From DATCHW01 sp036508135 (GTDB taxonomy: Bacteria > Bacteroidota > Ignavibacteria > Tepidaquicellales > Tepidaquicellaceae), in assembly GCA_036508135.1 (NCBI GenBank), contig DATCHW010000003.1, positions 62,001 through 126,000 of the forward strand: a DNA stretch of 64,000 nt, given 5' to 3'. The translations under genes and the position numbers were made by a program. Positions 17,735-26,232 of this stretch are shown here, in pieces; position 1 is the first letter of the stretch; every line of letters begins with the position of its first letter. Under the pieces are notes generated by a model. It was given only the letters and a program-made list of their open reading frames with translations. It was not told the origin of the DNA and did no database searches.

Positions 17735-18727
17735 ATGAATAAATATCAGCAAAAATACAACAAATATAAGGAACTAATAGATAACAGAATATCTTTCTTT
17801 ATTAAGAAAGATGAACCGGTTTCACTTTATAAACCTTTGAAGTATATTCTTGAAGCGGGAGGTAAAAGGATAAGACCCGTGCTGCTTCTTTTTGCATGCG
17901 AAGCCGCAGGAGGAAAGCCGGAAAACGCTGTAAATGCTGCACTTGCCGTTGAAGTGCTTCACAACTTCACACTCATCCATGACGATATTATGGATAATGC
18001 CGGCTCAAGAAGAGGCAGAGACACTATTCACAAAAAATGGGATTCAAATATTGCCATTCTTGCCGGTGATAATATGGTAGGTCTCGCTTATAAAGCCCTT
18101 TGTGAAACGGAAAACGTTAATATTTTAGAGATAGTAAAAGAATTTACTAACGGTATAATAGAAATATGCGAGGGACAAAGCTATGATAAAGAATTTGAAT
18201 CCAGGAATGATGTGACCCTTGAAGAATATCTTTTAATGATAGATAAAAAAACTTCTAAACTTCTCGAAACCTGTGCGGCGATAGGAGCTTTGATTGCAAA
18301 TACTGGCAGTGAAAAATATAATGCTTTAAAATTATTTGCACGGAATCTCGGTTTGGCTTTTCAGATTCAGGATGATTTACTTGATATACTTGGAGATGAA
18401 AAAAAAATCGGGAAGAAGAAAGGTGGTGACCTGATAGAAGGTAAAAAGACCTACCTGCTGTTAAAAGCACTGGAACTTGCGGATAAAGAACCGGATAAAT
18501 CCCTTTTAGTGAAAATTGTAAACGATAACGGAATTAAAATTAATATAGACAACACTATAGCAGAGGTAAGAAGAATTTATCTTAAATACGGAGTTGTTGA
18601 ATCAGCAGAGTACGAGGTTGAGAGATATACAAAAGAAGCGGAAGACTATTTAAGCGTTTTTAAAGATGATGATACAAAAGCAATGCTGAATTGGTTTTCG
18701 AGAATGCTTCTCGGCAGGAGCTTTTAA
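17735..18727 (+). CDS. Polyprenyl diphosphate synthase
   Basis: A 330-residue trans-isoprenyl diphosphate synthase. 'GGKRIRPVLLL' (42-52) and the first Asp-rich motif 'HDDIMD' (D83, D84, D87) bind substrate and Mg. The second motif is 'QIQDDLLDILGD', followed by 'KKKGGDLIEGKKTYLL'. It condenses isopentenyl diphosphate with an allylic diphosphate, for quinone side chains or carotenoid/undecaprenyl precursors; chain length cannot be read by eye. The HPr gene begins at the base after its stop codon, so the two are cotranscribed. Confidence 0.92.
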   Translation: MNKYQQKYNKYKELIDNRISFFIKKDEPVSLYKPLKYILEAGGKRIRPVLLLFACEAAGGKPENAVNAALAVEVLHNFTLIHDDIMDNAGSRRGRDTIHKKWDSNIAILAGDNMVGLAYKALCETENVNILEIVKEFTNGIIEICEGQSYDKEFESRNDVTLEEYLLMIDKKTSKLLETCAAIGALIANTGSEKYNALKLFARNLGLAFQIQDDLLDILGDEKKIGKKKGGDLIEGKKTYLLLKALELADKEPDKSLLVKIVNDNGIKINIDNTIAEVRRIYLKYGVVESAEYEVERYTKEAEDYLSVFKDDDTKAMLNWFSRMLLGRSF

Positions 18728-18994
18728 ATGATAGAAACAGAAGTAACAATAATTAATCAGGCGGGAATGCACACCAGGCCTGCCTCTGCGATAGTGAAGA
18801 TTGCCGCTAAATATAAAGCTGATTTCTTTATTGCAAAAAACGGCTTTGAAGTTAACGGGAAAAGCATTATTGGTGTCATGACGCTTGCTGCGGAGCAAGG
18901 CTCAAAGTTAATACTTAGATTTTCCGGCGAAGATGAGCAGGAACTTGCCGCTGAAATGATTGATTTTTTTGAAAAAGGTTTTAACGAATTATAA
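18728..18994 (+). CDS. HPr-family phosphocarrier protein
   Basis: An 88-residue HPr-like protein with both hallmark sites: 'GMHTRPAS' with the phosphorylatable His15, and 'GKSIIGVMTLAA' with the regulatory Ser46. It may be a PTS carrier or, as often in lineages with few sugar transporters, a regulatory HPr that works with HPr kinase; no other PTS gene is in the window. Its ATG abuts the stop codon of the polyprenyl synthase. It overlaps the next gene by about 35 bases. Confidence 0.93.
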   Translation: MIETEVTIINQAGMHTRPASAIVKIAAKYKADFFIAKNGFEVNGKSIIGVMTLAAEQGSKLILRFSGEDEQELAAEMIDFFEKGFNEL

Positions 18995-19950
18995 AATTTT
19001 GATTGTCCTGAAAATTCTTATTTTGGCAATTTTTCTTTCTTTTTCTGTGATTACTCATGCAGAAGAAGATACTTTTTATAATTCTTCACAAAAAACCGGT
19101 AAATTTTTTCTCGAAATACCGGGAAAAGGAATATATATTTCTTTCATTGATATTTTTTCTAAAGGGAAAACTGATGGAAGTTATATTGAGATCAGTTCAG
19201 ATAAAACACGAAGTTATTTAGTCTCATATTCGGATAACTTCCCCTTGTCTCTGGACGGACATTGTTTTGAACTCGCAAATTTCAGATATGGAATTTTAGA
19301 GATTAAAGACAACGTGATTCCCTATTTGAATAAAAATTTCCTGCAAAAAGTTATTTATTTACTTTACAAAACCGGTTTCCGTCCCCGCATTACAGATGCT
19401 ATGAGAAGCCCGGAAAAACAATTTAGATACAAGAGAAGAGGATGGTCAAGTGTCGAAGCTTCGCCTCACCTTATCCGGTCTTGCCGTTGATATGGTTATG
19501 TATTCCGGGGCTGATAGGGAACTAATAAAGAAACTATCCGAAAAACTCGGTTTGAAATTCCTCTACCATGGAGGCGGTGCAAACAGGCACGTTCATCTTC
19601 AGGATGAAAAACTCTGGACGGAGGTTCAGAAAACCGACATAACAATAATTTCGGATTCGTTGAATAGTTTTATAAAATCCGGAATTGACAAAAAAGATCA
19701 GCGGGAAATTGATACAATATCAACCGGACAAAAATTCGATTATAAATTCTCAACAGAAAAATACTGCAGAATAATTTTTAAGGTGGAAGATATATACGGC
19801 GAAAAGACAGCAAATATAAATTCAGGAATTTTTGAACCCGGAGATTATTCTATTAGAATTAATTTAGATTATCTTCCGAAAGGATTCTACAAAATAAATG
19901 TGTATGAAAACGAGATATTCACTTCGCAGAAATATTTTGTTAAATACTGA
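18960..19950 (+). pseudogene. Frameshifted M15-like (D-Ala-D-Ala/LD-peptidase fold) secreted peptidase
   Basis: Two overlapping frames form one gene. The first (from 18960) has a signal peptide (about 12-34, 'ILILAIFLSFSVITHAEE') and ends 'SVEASPHL'. The second carries 'SGLAVDMVMY' and 'GGGANRHVHLQ'. Joined they give 'SPHLSGLAVD', the zinc motif HxxxxxxD of peptidase M15 proteins, with the third ligand in 'RHVHLQ'. One extra base near 19473 breaks the motif. The C-terminal ~60 residues ('FEPGDYSIRINLDYLPKGFYKINVYE') resemble a T9SS-like sorting fold. This is a real lesion or a sequencing error. Confidence 0.75.
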
Positions 19951-19952
19951 TC

Positions 19953-20405
19953 TTATCTCTTTGGTATAAAAAAAGTTTTCAATACTTCACTGCACTCAAA
20001 ATCAAGGATACCCCCATACACATTGCATTTATGATTGAGTAATTTATTGTTAGTAATATTCAGAACTGAACCGGATGCACCGCTTTTTGTATCGTAAGCA
20101 CCGAAATAAAGATTTTCAATTTTCGAAAGGACAATTGCGCCGGCACACATTGCACAAGGTTCAAGTGTAACATACATAGAACACCCGGTTAACTTTTTTG
20201 ATTGCAAGTATTCTGCCGCTGATGTAATTGCAAGCATTTCGCAATGTGCCGTCGGGTCTTTCAGGATTTCTGTTTGATTGTGTGCTTTTGCTATAAGGGA
20301 ATCCCGGAATACAATGATACATCCTACAGGAACTTCTTTTACACTATGACCTTTTTCTGCTTCGCGTAAAGCGTATTGCATCCATTTTTCGTGGACCGGT
20401 TTCAT
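19953..20405 (-). CDS. tadA: tRNA-specific adenosine deaminase TadA
   Basis: A 150-residue deaminase that converts A34 to inosine in tRNA-Arg(ACG). Zinc site: 'AHCEMLAI' (His54, catalytic Glu56) and 'LEPCAMCAGAI' (Cys84, Cys87). Other TadA marks are 'VPVGCIIV' near the N-terminus, 'AHNQTEILKDPTAH' and 'FGAYDTKSGASGSV'. The start overlaps the stop of the upstream gene by 4 bases, suggesting translational coupling. Related guanine or cytosine deaminases are less likely given 'NQTE...DPTAH'. Confidence 0.92.
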   Translation of the reverse strand: MKPVHEKWMQYALREAEKGHSVKEVPVGCIIVFRDSLIAKAHNQTEILKDPTAHCEMLAITSAAEYLQSKKLTGCSMYVTLEPCAMCAGAIVLSKIENLYFGAYDTKSGASGSVLNITNNKLLNHKCNVYGGILDFECSEVLKTFFIPKR

Positions 20406-21538
20406 TCTTTTGCTTTTTTGATTGCATCCCCGAATATCTTAAACCGGTATCCCTTTTTCTTTAAAATATAAACCTGAGAAGTATATTCCGATAAATCATC
20501 GGATGAAAAATTTACAAGATAAAAAATCACTTTATAACCCTTGTTTGTTTTAACTATTATATCATTAATCAGTTCATTTATTTTCCGCGGTGACTTTTCT
20601 TTGGATTCGAATTTAACAAATATTGTATCGCTGAAAACGTTACTGCTGTATCTGATAAATTCTTCTTTAATCTCGTTTTCGAACTTTGGGATACTTCGTC
20701 TTGGGGAAAGTATCATTGCAGATGCTTTACTATATTCGTTGAACATAGTTTTAATTTTAGATTTCCATTCTCCCGGTTTCATATCAGAGCGAAAATCTGC
20801 ATCTATATCTTTTTCTGAGCCCATATCAAAGAATAAAATATAATCCTTTCTCGAATCAAAAATCTGCACCTGAATATCACTTTTTTCAATATCATCCGGA
20901 AGTACTACCGAAAATTTTTCGGAGGAGGATAAAATTTTATTGATATCCTGCTCGGGAAGATTTTCAAGTTTATTCAGCACTATGCAAACATCAGACACAT
21001 CCCGTTTTAATTCCTTTGACTGTGAAAAAACAATTTTCCCGACAAGTTTTTTTGTGGTATCCGGAGTAAAATATATTTCCGATGTTACGGAATTTTTTTT
21101 AAGATCTTCAGAAGCCGTTAATAAACAGTTATAATCCCTCAGATAATTATTTATATCTATATTTACTTCGGCTACTGATAGATCAACCGGAATTGAGACC
21201 TTTTTAACAAACCACAAATTATTATCGATATTAGTGATAGTTTTTTCTTTAGCTTTGTTTTTCTTCCCGGAAACCGGAGATTTAAGATTTTCTTTGCCGG
21301 AAATATTTTCTATCCATTCTTTTTTTATCCCAAACTGTGAAATTAGTGAATCTATAGCAAACGTAACTTTTTTCTTTACCTCTTCCTCATTTATTAAATT
21401 TTTCTTTTTGTCATCCCGGTTTATGTTATCCTTTTTATCACCGGCAGGTTTGAGATATACCAGTAGCATTACGACTGTTAAAATCAGAAGCACACCCGCT
21501 GATATAATCTTAATTGTTAAATTTTTTGACATATCCAC
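20402..21538 (-). CDS. Membrane-anchored protein of unknown function
   Basis: A 378-residue protein. One transmembrane helix (about 8-28, 'IKIISAGVLLILTVVMLLVYL') is followed by a lysine-rich charged linker (about 32-95), then a mixed alpha/beta region exposed outside the cytoplasmic membrane. The C-terminal 'KGYKVIFYLVNFSSDDLSEY' to 'LKKKGYRFKIFGDAIKKAKE' looks like a Rossmann-type strand-helix repeat. I do not recognise the family; divergent polysaccharide deacetylase relatives have this anchor-plus-barrel form, but no metal motif is seen. It is cotranscribed with tadA. Confidence 0.65.
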   Translation of the reverse strand: MDMSKNLTIKIISAGVLLILTVVMLLVYLKPAGDKKDNINRDDKKKNLINEEEVKKKVTFAIDSLISQFGIKKEWIENISGKENLKSPVSGKKNKAKEKTITNIDNNLWFVKKVSIPVDLSVAEVNIDINNYLRDYNCLLTASEDLKKNSVTSEIYFTPDTTKKLVGKIVFSQSKELKRDVSDVCIVLNKLENLPEQDINKILSSSEKFSVVLPDDIEKSDIQVQIFDSRKDYILFFDMGSEKDIDADFRSDMKPGEWKSKIKTMFNEYSKASAMILSPRRSIPKFENEIKEEFIRYSSNVFSDTIFVKFESKEKSPRKINELINDIIVKTNKGYKVIFYLVNFSSDDLSEYTSQVYILKKKGYRFKIFGDAIKKAKE

Positions 21539-21791
21539 CTGATAAAATATAATATTATAATTTAAATTTAAATAAGAATAATGTAAAGTTTAAAATTTCT
21601 TGTTTAATTAATTTAGATTTAATATATTTCATCAAAACATAAAAATTTTGCAGGGCAAATATTTTACTTGATATAAAAACATTAAATTATTATCTTTTTA
21701 TGGGAATGGTGTTTTCTTTGTAGATTAAGCGGAAACTCCCGACAAAACAATTTATTGTTAAGCTAATTTTTTCCAAATTTTAAAAGATATA

Positions 21792-22598
21792 TTGATGAAA
21801 CCAATTTTACGTTGTTTTTTCATTTCAATATGTATTACTCTACTTCCTTCATTATATCTTTACTCTCAAGAGTATGATTCATCGGAGGATTGCTGTGACG
21901 AATATTACCTCGGAGATACTTCGGCGGGAATGGACTACGATGAGTGGTCAAGGCAAATAGGTGAAGAACTTAATAAAGTTAACCGCTTACTTGCAGAAAT
22001 TAATTTGCTGAACCGTGAGATAGATAGTCTCCGTGAAATATCCTTTGCAAAAGATAAAAGCGTAACCGAAGCAGAAAACGAGCTCTATTCCGCAGTCGGT
22101 TCTAATAAAAAAGGTATAGATGATTTCAGGATTAAATTCAAAGAATGCGAAAAAATGATAACGGATTGTAAGGATGCAGAATCTGCCGAGCGAATCCGCA
22201 AATCTTGCTTTAATGATATAGAGGCATCAAGAATTAAATGTCTTCCTGAATTCTGGGAAAGATATCTTATGATGAAGAAAAAGCTGGAAGAATGTTCAGG
22301 GAAAGTGCTTGTTGAAGAAAAAACAGGTAACTATACAGTAGTTAAAGGTGACTGCCTGTGGAAGATATCTGCCAAGCGGGAAATCTACGGTAACGGAAGA
22401 CTCTGGCCAAAGATTTGGGAAGCAAATAAGAATGGAGTTATTTCCGCTCCTTCAAGAATTCCAAAAACTATTAAAAACCCGAACCTGATATATCCCGGAC
22501 AGGTGCTTAGAATACCGGTTATATCCGAAGCAGAGAAAAAAATGGAACTTAATAAAGCTAAGGAAATAAAAAAGAAACGGAAAAAGAAAAACGAATAA
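21792..22598 (+). CDS. Secreted LysM-domain protein with coiled coil
   Basis: A 268-residue protein with a signal peptide (about 1-23, 'LLPSLYLYSQ'). Residues about 50-175 form a charged helical coiled-coil region. One LysM domain follows (about 188-245): 'NYTVVKGDCLWKISAKREIYGNG' to 'LIYPGQVLRIPV'. LysM binds peptidoglycan, so the protein probably sits at the wall or in the periplasm. A lysine-rich tail ends it. Seven cysteines outside the signal peptide, several in 'Cx6C'-like spacing, may form disulphides. It ends at a strong bidirectional terminator. Confidence 0.8.
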   Translation: MMKPILRCFFISICITLLPSLYLYSQEYDSSEDCCDEYYLGDTSAGMDYDEWSRQIGEELNKVNRLLAEINLLNREIDSLREISFAKDKSVTEAENELYSAVGSNKKGIDDFRIKFKECEKMITDCKDAESAERIRKSCFNDIEASRIKCLPEFWERYLMMKKKLEECSGKVLVEEKTGNYTVVKGDCLWKISAKREIYGNGRLWPKIWEANKNGVISAPSRIPKTIKNPNLIYPGQVLRIPVISEAEKKMELNKAKEIKKKRKKKNE

Positions 22599-22623
22599 GT
22601 TCGGAAAGAAAAGGTGATCAGTT

Positions 22624-22661
22624 AAAAGGCGCCTTCGTGAATTTTCACGGAGGCGCCTTTT
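22624..22661. terminator. Bidirectional terminator between convergent genes
   Basis: A long hairpin: AAAAGGCGCC (22624-22633) pairs with GGCGCCTTTT (22652-22661), with an inner CGTGAA/TTCACG stem. It lies between the LysM gene and the convergent glycosyltransferase gene and can serve both strands. Confidence 0.92.
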
Positions 22662-22665
22662 TTAT

Positions 22666-24159
22666 CTATTTTTTTACTTTTAAGACCTGCAATGTTTCTT
22701 TTGTGTTATAATCCGGAGAAGATGTGAATACTATCTCGCCCTCGCTGAAATATCTTTTCATTTTCCTGTCCCACGTAACCAAGTAAATATCTTTATCACT
22801 ATTTTTCGCAGCCTGTATCATATCAAGCGCCTCATTATTTTCAAGCCATATACGGTTGAATATGTGAAGGTCAAGTTCACTTAGAACCTCTACAGATGCC
22901 TCATCACAGAAAATTATTTTTTCCGGTGGAAGTTTTTTAATAAAGTCTATTGTCTGATACCTTTCTATAAATAAATGGCTGGTATAACTTAGCCATCCTG
23001 CTGACCAGATTAACGTTACCACTATCTGTGAAATAATCATTAAAACTCCGAGAACTTTTTTAATTTTATTTTTCGTTTCCTCATCCGATTTATTCCCGGG
23101 TCTGAGTTTTGTCCTGATTCCCGATATTAAGTCCGAAGCATAGGAAATTCCGTTTACGAGCAAAACCGAATAAAATGGTACAAGCACTGCAAAGTGCCTG
23201 TGCAAACCAAGCGTTGATTTATTTATCCAGGTAATGATTAAAAAAAGTAATATCACGGAGTATAAAAATGCCCACATATATTTTTGTCTCTTCAATGTTC
23301 GATTTATACCGAAGAAAGCAAAAATAATGAAAGGTCCCGCGAAATAATATGGAACTATCAGAGGATAGTAAAATATATCATATATGAATTGAAGTATTCC
23401 GCTATCGAATGAACTTGATGATTTAAGAACTTCATTAGCAAATCCTTTAGTAACAAAAATAAATCCGAACCAGACTCCCTCGCTAAAGTATCTCGCAATT
23501 GTCCATATTGCCATAGCTATTAGCGGTAGTATTACTGAATTTAGAGGCTTAGCGCTCTGAATCTCGTTTTTTAAAAACGCGGGCTTCCGAAAAAACATAG
23601 TCCACAATGTAAAGAATATAATCGCAGGAGGTAAAACCCATGCTTCATATCTCAGAAGAACTGCGACAGTTAAAAATAATGAGGATATAAAATATTTTTT
23701 CTGTGAAAAGAAAATCCCGAATAATAGGATTAACAGGCAAAACATAGGCTCAGGCTGAGCCGTGGTTCCCATTAAGATTAATACGGGGAAAAGCATGCAG
23801 ATAATAGCCGCAATAAATGATTCCTGATAAGGTAAATCTTTATCTTCACTTTTCTTCAGATGAAAATATAATACAATCGGAATTACAGCCGTAATTGCAA
23901 GATTTATATATCTCAATATCTGCATCGTGAACCCAAGAGCAATAAATACTACCTGTATGTAATGGAAAAGCGGTAGCCAGACCCAGTGTATATTGAGGTT
24001 TGAATTTCCGAGATAGATCTCGCGTGAAATTGCATGATGTGCGTATGCATCAGTATCAAAATCAGGAAATATATTTATGTAAATAATCCCTGTTATAAAG
24101 AGTAAAAGATCAAGTAAGATTACTATCCGTAGATATTTTTTATGGTTATCGGATATCAA
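22666..24159 (-). CDS. GT-C fold membrane glycosyltransferase (ArnT/GT39-like)
   Basis: A 497-residue protein with about 11-12 membrane helices. The first loop has 'FPDFDTDAYAHHAISREIYLG', an acidic pair of the type that forms the catalytic Asp region of GT-C enzymes that use polyprenyl-phosphate sugars. The last ~100 residues form a soluble domain outside the membrane ('KLPPEKIIFCDEASVEVLSEL'). It may add sugars to surface polymers or proteins. The XdhC gene lies 6 bases upstream on the same strand, but no functional link is evident. Confidence 0.75.
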   Translation of the reverse strand: MISDNHKKYLRIVILLDLLLFITGIIYINIFPDFDTDAYAHHAISREIYLGNSNLNIHWVWLPLFHYIQVVFIALGFTMQILRYINLAITAVIPIVLYFHLKKSEDKDLPYQESFIAAIICMLFPVLILMGTTAQPEPMFCLLILLFGIFFSQKKYFISSLFLTVAVLLRYEAWVLPPAIIFFTLWTMFFRKPAFLKNEIQSAKPLNSVILPLIAMAIWTIARYFSEGVWFGFIFVTKGFANEVLKSSSSFDSGILQFIYDIFYYPLIVPYYFAGPFIIFAFFGINRTLKRQKYMWAFLYSVILLFLIITWINKSTLGLHRHFAVLVPFYSVLLVNGISYASDLISGIRTKLRPGNKSDEETKNKIKKVLGVLMIISQIVVTLIWSAGWLSYTSHLFIERYQTIDFIKKLPPEKIIFCDEASVEVLSELDLHIFNRIWLENNEALDMIQAAKNSDKDIYLVTWDRKMKRYFSEGEIVFTSSPDYNTKETLQVLKVKK

Positions 24160-24165
24160 TATTAT

Positions 24166-25137
24166 TTATGAGTTTTTGATTTTGATTATCTGCGCCGCTA
24201 TGCTTATTGCAATTTCCTCAGGTGTTTTGCTGTTTATCTGAACACCTATTGGTGCGTGTATTTTACTGAGTTCATCTTTTGTGAATCCTTCGCTTAATAA
24301 ATTATCAAATATCTGTTTTACTTTTGAAGGGCTTCCCATCATACCAATGTATTTCAGTTTTTTTCTGATTAATTGCTTTAATACCAATTCATCTGCTTTA
24401 TGACCAAATGTCATTATAACCGCATACACCCTCTCTCCGTCTTTCAACAAAGATTCAAGTTCTGTAAAAGGAACATATTTTTTTTCATTAGCATACGTAT
24501 TTATCCGCATTGTTTCCACTTCCTGCCTGTCATCATATACCGTAATATGAAAGTTAAGTTCGCTCATTATCTTTGAAAGGGCTAAGCTGCAATGTCCACC
24601 GCCGATTATATGAAGTGAGTTGAGATTACCTATTCTTTCAGAAAAAGACCAGTCATTTTCGCTAACGAAGGTAAAATCAAATTCTTTAACCGAAGATTCC
24701 CCGGTAATAAAGTTCATTCCGGTATGAGAAAGATTTAGCACTCCTTCACGGTTTTTATCGGTTGATTCATATACTGCTCTTATGACTTCAGTATCTCTAA
24801 GAACGAGTGGTATCAAGGCAACCGCCTGTGAACCGGAACAAATCATTCCCGATTTATTCACAACACCTTTATCCGTATGAAAATATCTCTTGCAGATTAT
24901 TTCCATGCTGTTGGTTTTTAGTTTTTCTCTCGCAATCTCCACAAGATTATGCTCAAGAGCTCCGCCGCCGATTGAACCCAATAGTGAACCGTCTGTTGAA
25001 ACGAGCATCTTGAATCCTTCCCTCCCGGGAGAGGAACCGTCACTTTCGGTTACTACGAGTAAAGTGCAATTGATACCGGATTCGATTTTCTTTAAAACCG
25101 AATCCCAGAATAATTTTGTTCCTGTTTGAAAAGACAT
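24166..25137 (-). CDS. xdhC: XdhC/CoxF-family molybdenum hydroxylase accessory protein
   Basis: A 323-residue XdhC-type protein that binds Mo cofactor and delivers sulfurated cofactor to xanthine dehydrogenase. 'DGSSPGREGFKMLVSTDGSLLGSIGGGALE' (about 32-61) is the diagnostic N-terminal motif. The C-terminal half is a Rossmann-like fold, 'LHIIGGGHCSLALSKIMSEL', with 'VIMTFGHKADELVLKQL' and 'YIGMMGSPSKVKQIF'. It probably serves the two xanthine dehydrogenases at 43-56 kb although it is ~18 kb away. The MocA-like gene is 9 bases upstream. Confidence 0.9.
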   Translation of the reverse strand: MSFQTGTKLFWDSVLKKIESGINCTLLVVTESDGSSPGREGFKMLVSTDGSLLGSIGGGALEHNLVEIAREKLKTNSMEIICKRYFHTDKGVVNKSGMICSGSQAVALIPLVLRDTEVIRAVYESTDKNREGVLNLSHTGMNFITGESSVKEFDFTFVSENDWSFSERIGNLNSLHIIGGGHCSLALSKIMSELNFHITVYDDRQEVETMRINTYANEKKYVPFTELESLLKDGERVYAVIMTFGHKADELVLKQLIRKKLKYIGMMGSPSKVKQIFDNLLSEGFTKDELSKIHAPIGVQINSKTPEEIAISIAAQIIKIKNS

Positions 25138-25146
25138 ATAATGTTT

Positions 25147-25713
25147 TTATTTAAATTTTATTTTTTCGAAATCTTCATACGTATCAATATCTGTCAATAT
25201 ACCGGCATCATCAACTTCCAATATTTTGAAATTTTTCTTTTTTATAAATTTACTGAAATTAGAATCTTTTTCTTCTTTTAAAAGTTCGGAAATTATTTTA
25301 CTTTTCATAAGTACAGGATGACCTTTTTTCTTTTTATAAACGGGTATCACGATATCTTTATTCTCTTCGAGCAAATGTATATAAGTTTTTTCTTTTATAA
25401 GCGGCATATCTGCGGGCACAACAAAAAACCTGTCCCCCTTTATTTGCTTTGCACCTGCAAGAATTGAGCTGAACATTCCCTCGGAATAATTTTCATTTAT
25501 TACAATATCTGCTTTTTCATATTTGACTAATATTTTTTTTATATCATCAGCCCGGAATCCGCAAACAACTATTATTCGTGAACAAACATCATATAAATTG
25601 TCTATGGTTCTCTCCAGCAATGTCTTATTTCCGAATTTAATAAGCGGTTTAAATTCAGGAAAACGTGATGAATAACCTGCGGCAAGAACTATAGCTTCTA
25701 CTTTTTCTTTCAT
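25147..25713 (-). CDS. MocA-like molybdenum cofactor nucleotidyltransferase
   Basis: A 188-residue NTP-transferase-like protein. 'VEAIVLAAGYSSRFPEFKPLIKFGNKTLLE' (about 5-34) is the nucleotide-binding loop of MobA/MocA/GlmU-like enzymes, and 'FFVVPADMPLI' is the metal-binding 'PxDxP' motif. Context with XdhC suggests it makes the dinucleotide form of molybdopterin (like MocA or YgfJ) for xanthine dehydrogenase-type enzymes. Its ATG overlaps the stop codon of a hydantoinase relic by one base. Confidence 0.88.
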   Translation of the reverse strand: MKEKVEAIVLAAGYSSRFPEFKPLIKFGNKTLLERTIDNLYDVCSRIIVVCGFRADDIKKILVKYEKADIVINENYSEGMFSSILAGAKQIKGDRFFVVPADMPLIKEKTYIHLLEENKDIVIPVYKKKKGHPVLMKSKIISELLKEEKDSNFSKFIKKKNFKILEVDDAGILTDIDTYEDFEKIKFK

Positions 25714-25825
25714 TATATTCTTAAAAGTAATTTCTCTTTTTGTTTCAATAATTTTCCGTTTTTGATAAGAATATCCACTTGACCAGACTCATCAGCATTT
25801 ATAATATATGCGTTCTTAATAAGCT
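25713..25825 (-). pseudogene. hyuA: 5' stub of a hydantoinase/dihydropyrimidinase gene, copy 1
   Basis: The frame reads 'KNAYIINADESGQVDILIKNGKLL', the opening of HyuA/dihydropyrimidinase-type amidohydrolases ('NADG...DILI..GKI'), then goes to stop after 'KQKEKLLLRI'. The rest of the ~460-residue enzyme is missing. Where copy 2 has ATG, this copy has CTT read on the plus strand (AAG on the minus strand), so it lacks a start. In other bacteria hyuA belongs with the ygeW-ygfK purine cluster found at 40-52 kb. Assignment rests on ~24 residues plus context. Confidence 0.6.
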
Positions 25826-26088
25826 TAAAAAAAAGAATTAAGTAATTGTAAATTAAATAAATTAAAAGTGTATTAAAATGAATAAGGAATAGATAATTGT
25901 TCATTTTCCCGAGAACTCGGGATTGTAAAAGCTCAACTTTGCTTATGATTAAATGAAACGAACCAAAGAAAAATCTCCCGCCTTAGAAAAAACGTTTATT
26001 TATTTATTGAATTTATTGAAAAATTTATCCCGAACACACAGTTTTTCGGGACGAGAAAAAGATTTAAACTCGACCTATGGTCTCAAAC
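25751..26088. repeat. Direct repeat, left copy (~338 bp), flanking a TonB receptor gene
   Basis: It is nearly identical in sequence and order to 28741-29075. The shared block covers the hyuA start region, an AT-rich promoter-like stretch, the palindrome TCCCGAGAACTCGGGA (25909-25924) and a hairpin with arms TCCCGA/TCGGGA near 26023-26050. Differences are single bases and small indels, so the duplication is not very recent. The two copies bracket the TonB receptor in the same orientation. Confidence 0.85.
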
Positions 26089-26232
26089 CCTCCACAAAGA
26101 CTGGAGAGCAAGCATATCAAGTCTGAAATGATCAATACACGTCGGGACTTATGAAAAAATAAAACCGTTATTTTGTCATTAGCATTCGCTTTGTATTAAT
26201 AGTGAATTATGATTATTTTTTTTAATGTAAAA
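26089..26232 (-). pseudogene. Orphan T9SS tail after the TonB receptor
   Basis: On the minus strand, 26206-26168 reads 'FTINTKRMLMTK' and a stop, the last dozen residues of a T9SS sorting domain with nothing before it but a stop codon. About 20 bases further on lies half of the TCCCGACGTGT palindrome (26139-26148 on the plus strand). This is the third place in the window where a sorting tail lies beside this palindrome. The rest of the gap holds nothing recognisable. Confidence 0.6.

Noticed and set aside
19440..19500. Programmed frameshifting in the M15-like gene
   Set aside because: No slippery heptamer or downstream stem is visible at the shift point, so a plain insertion or sequencing error is more likely.
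21539..21791. GGAAACTCCCGAC region before the LysM gene as a riboswitch
   Set aside because: No conserved aptamer core could be assembled; the LysM gene is not a typical riboswitch target.
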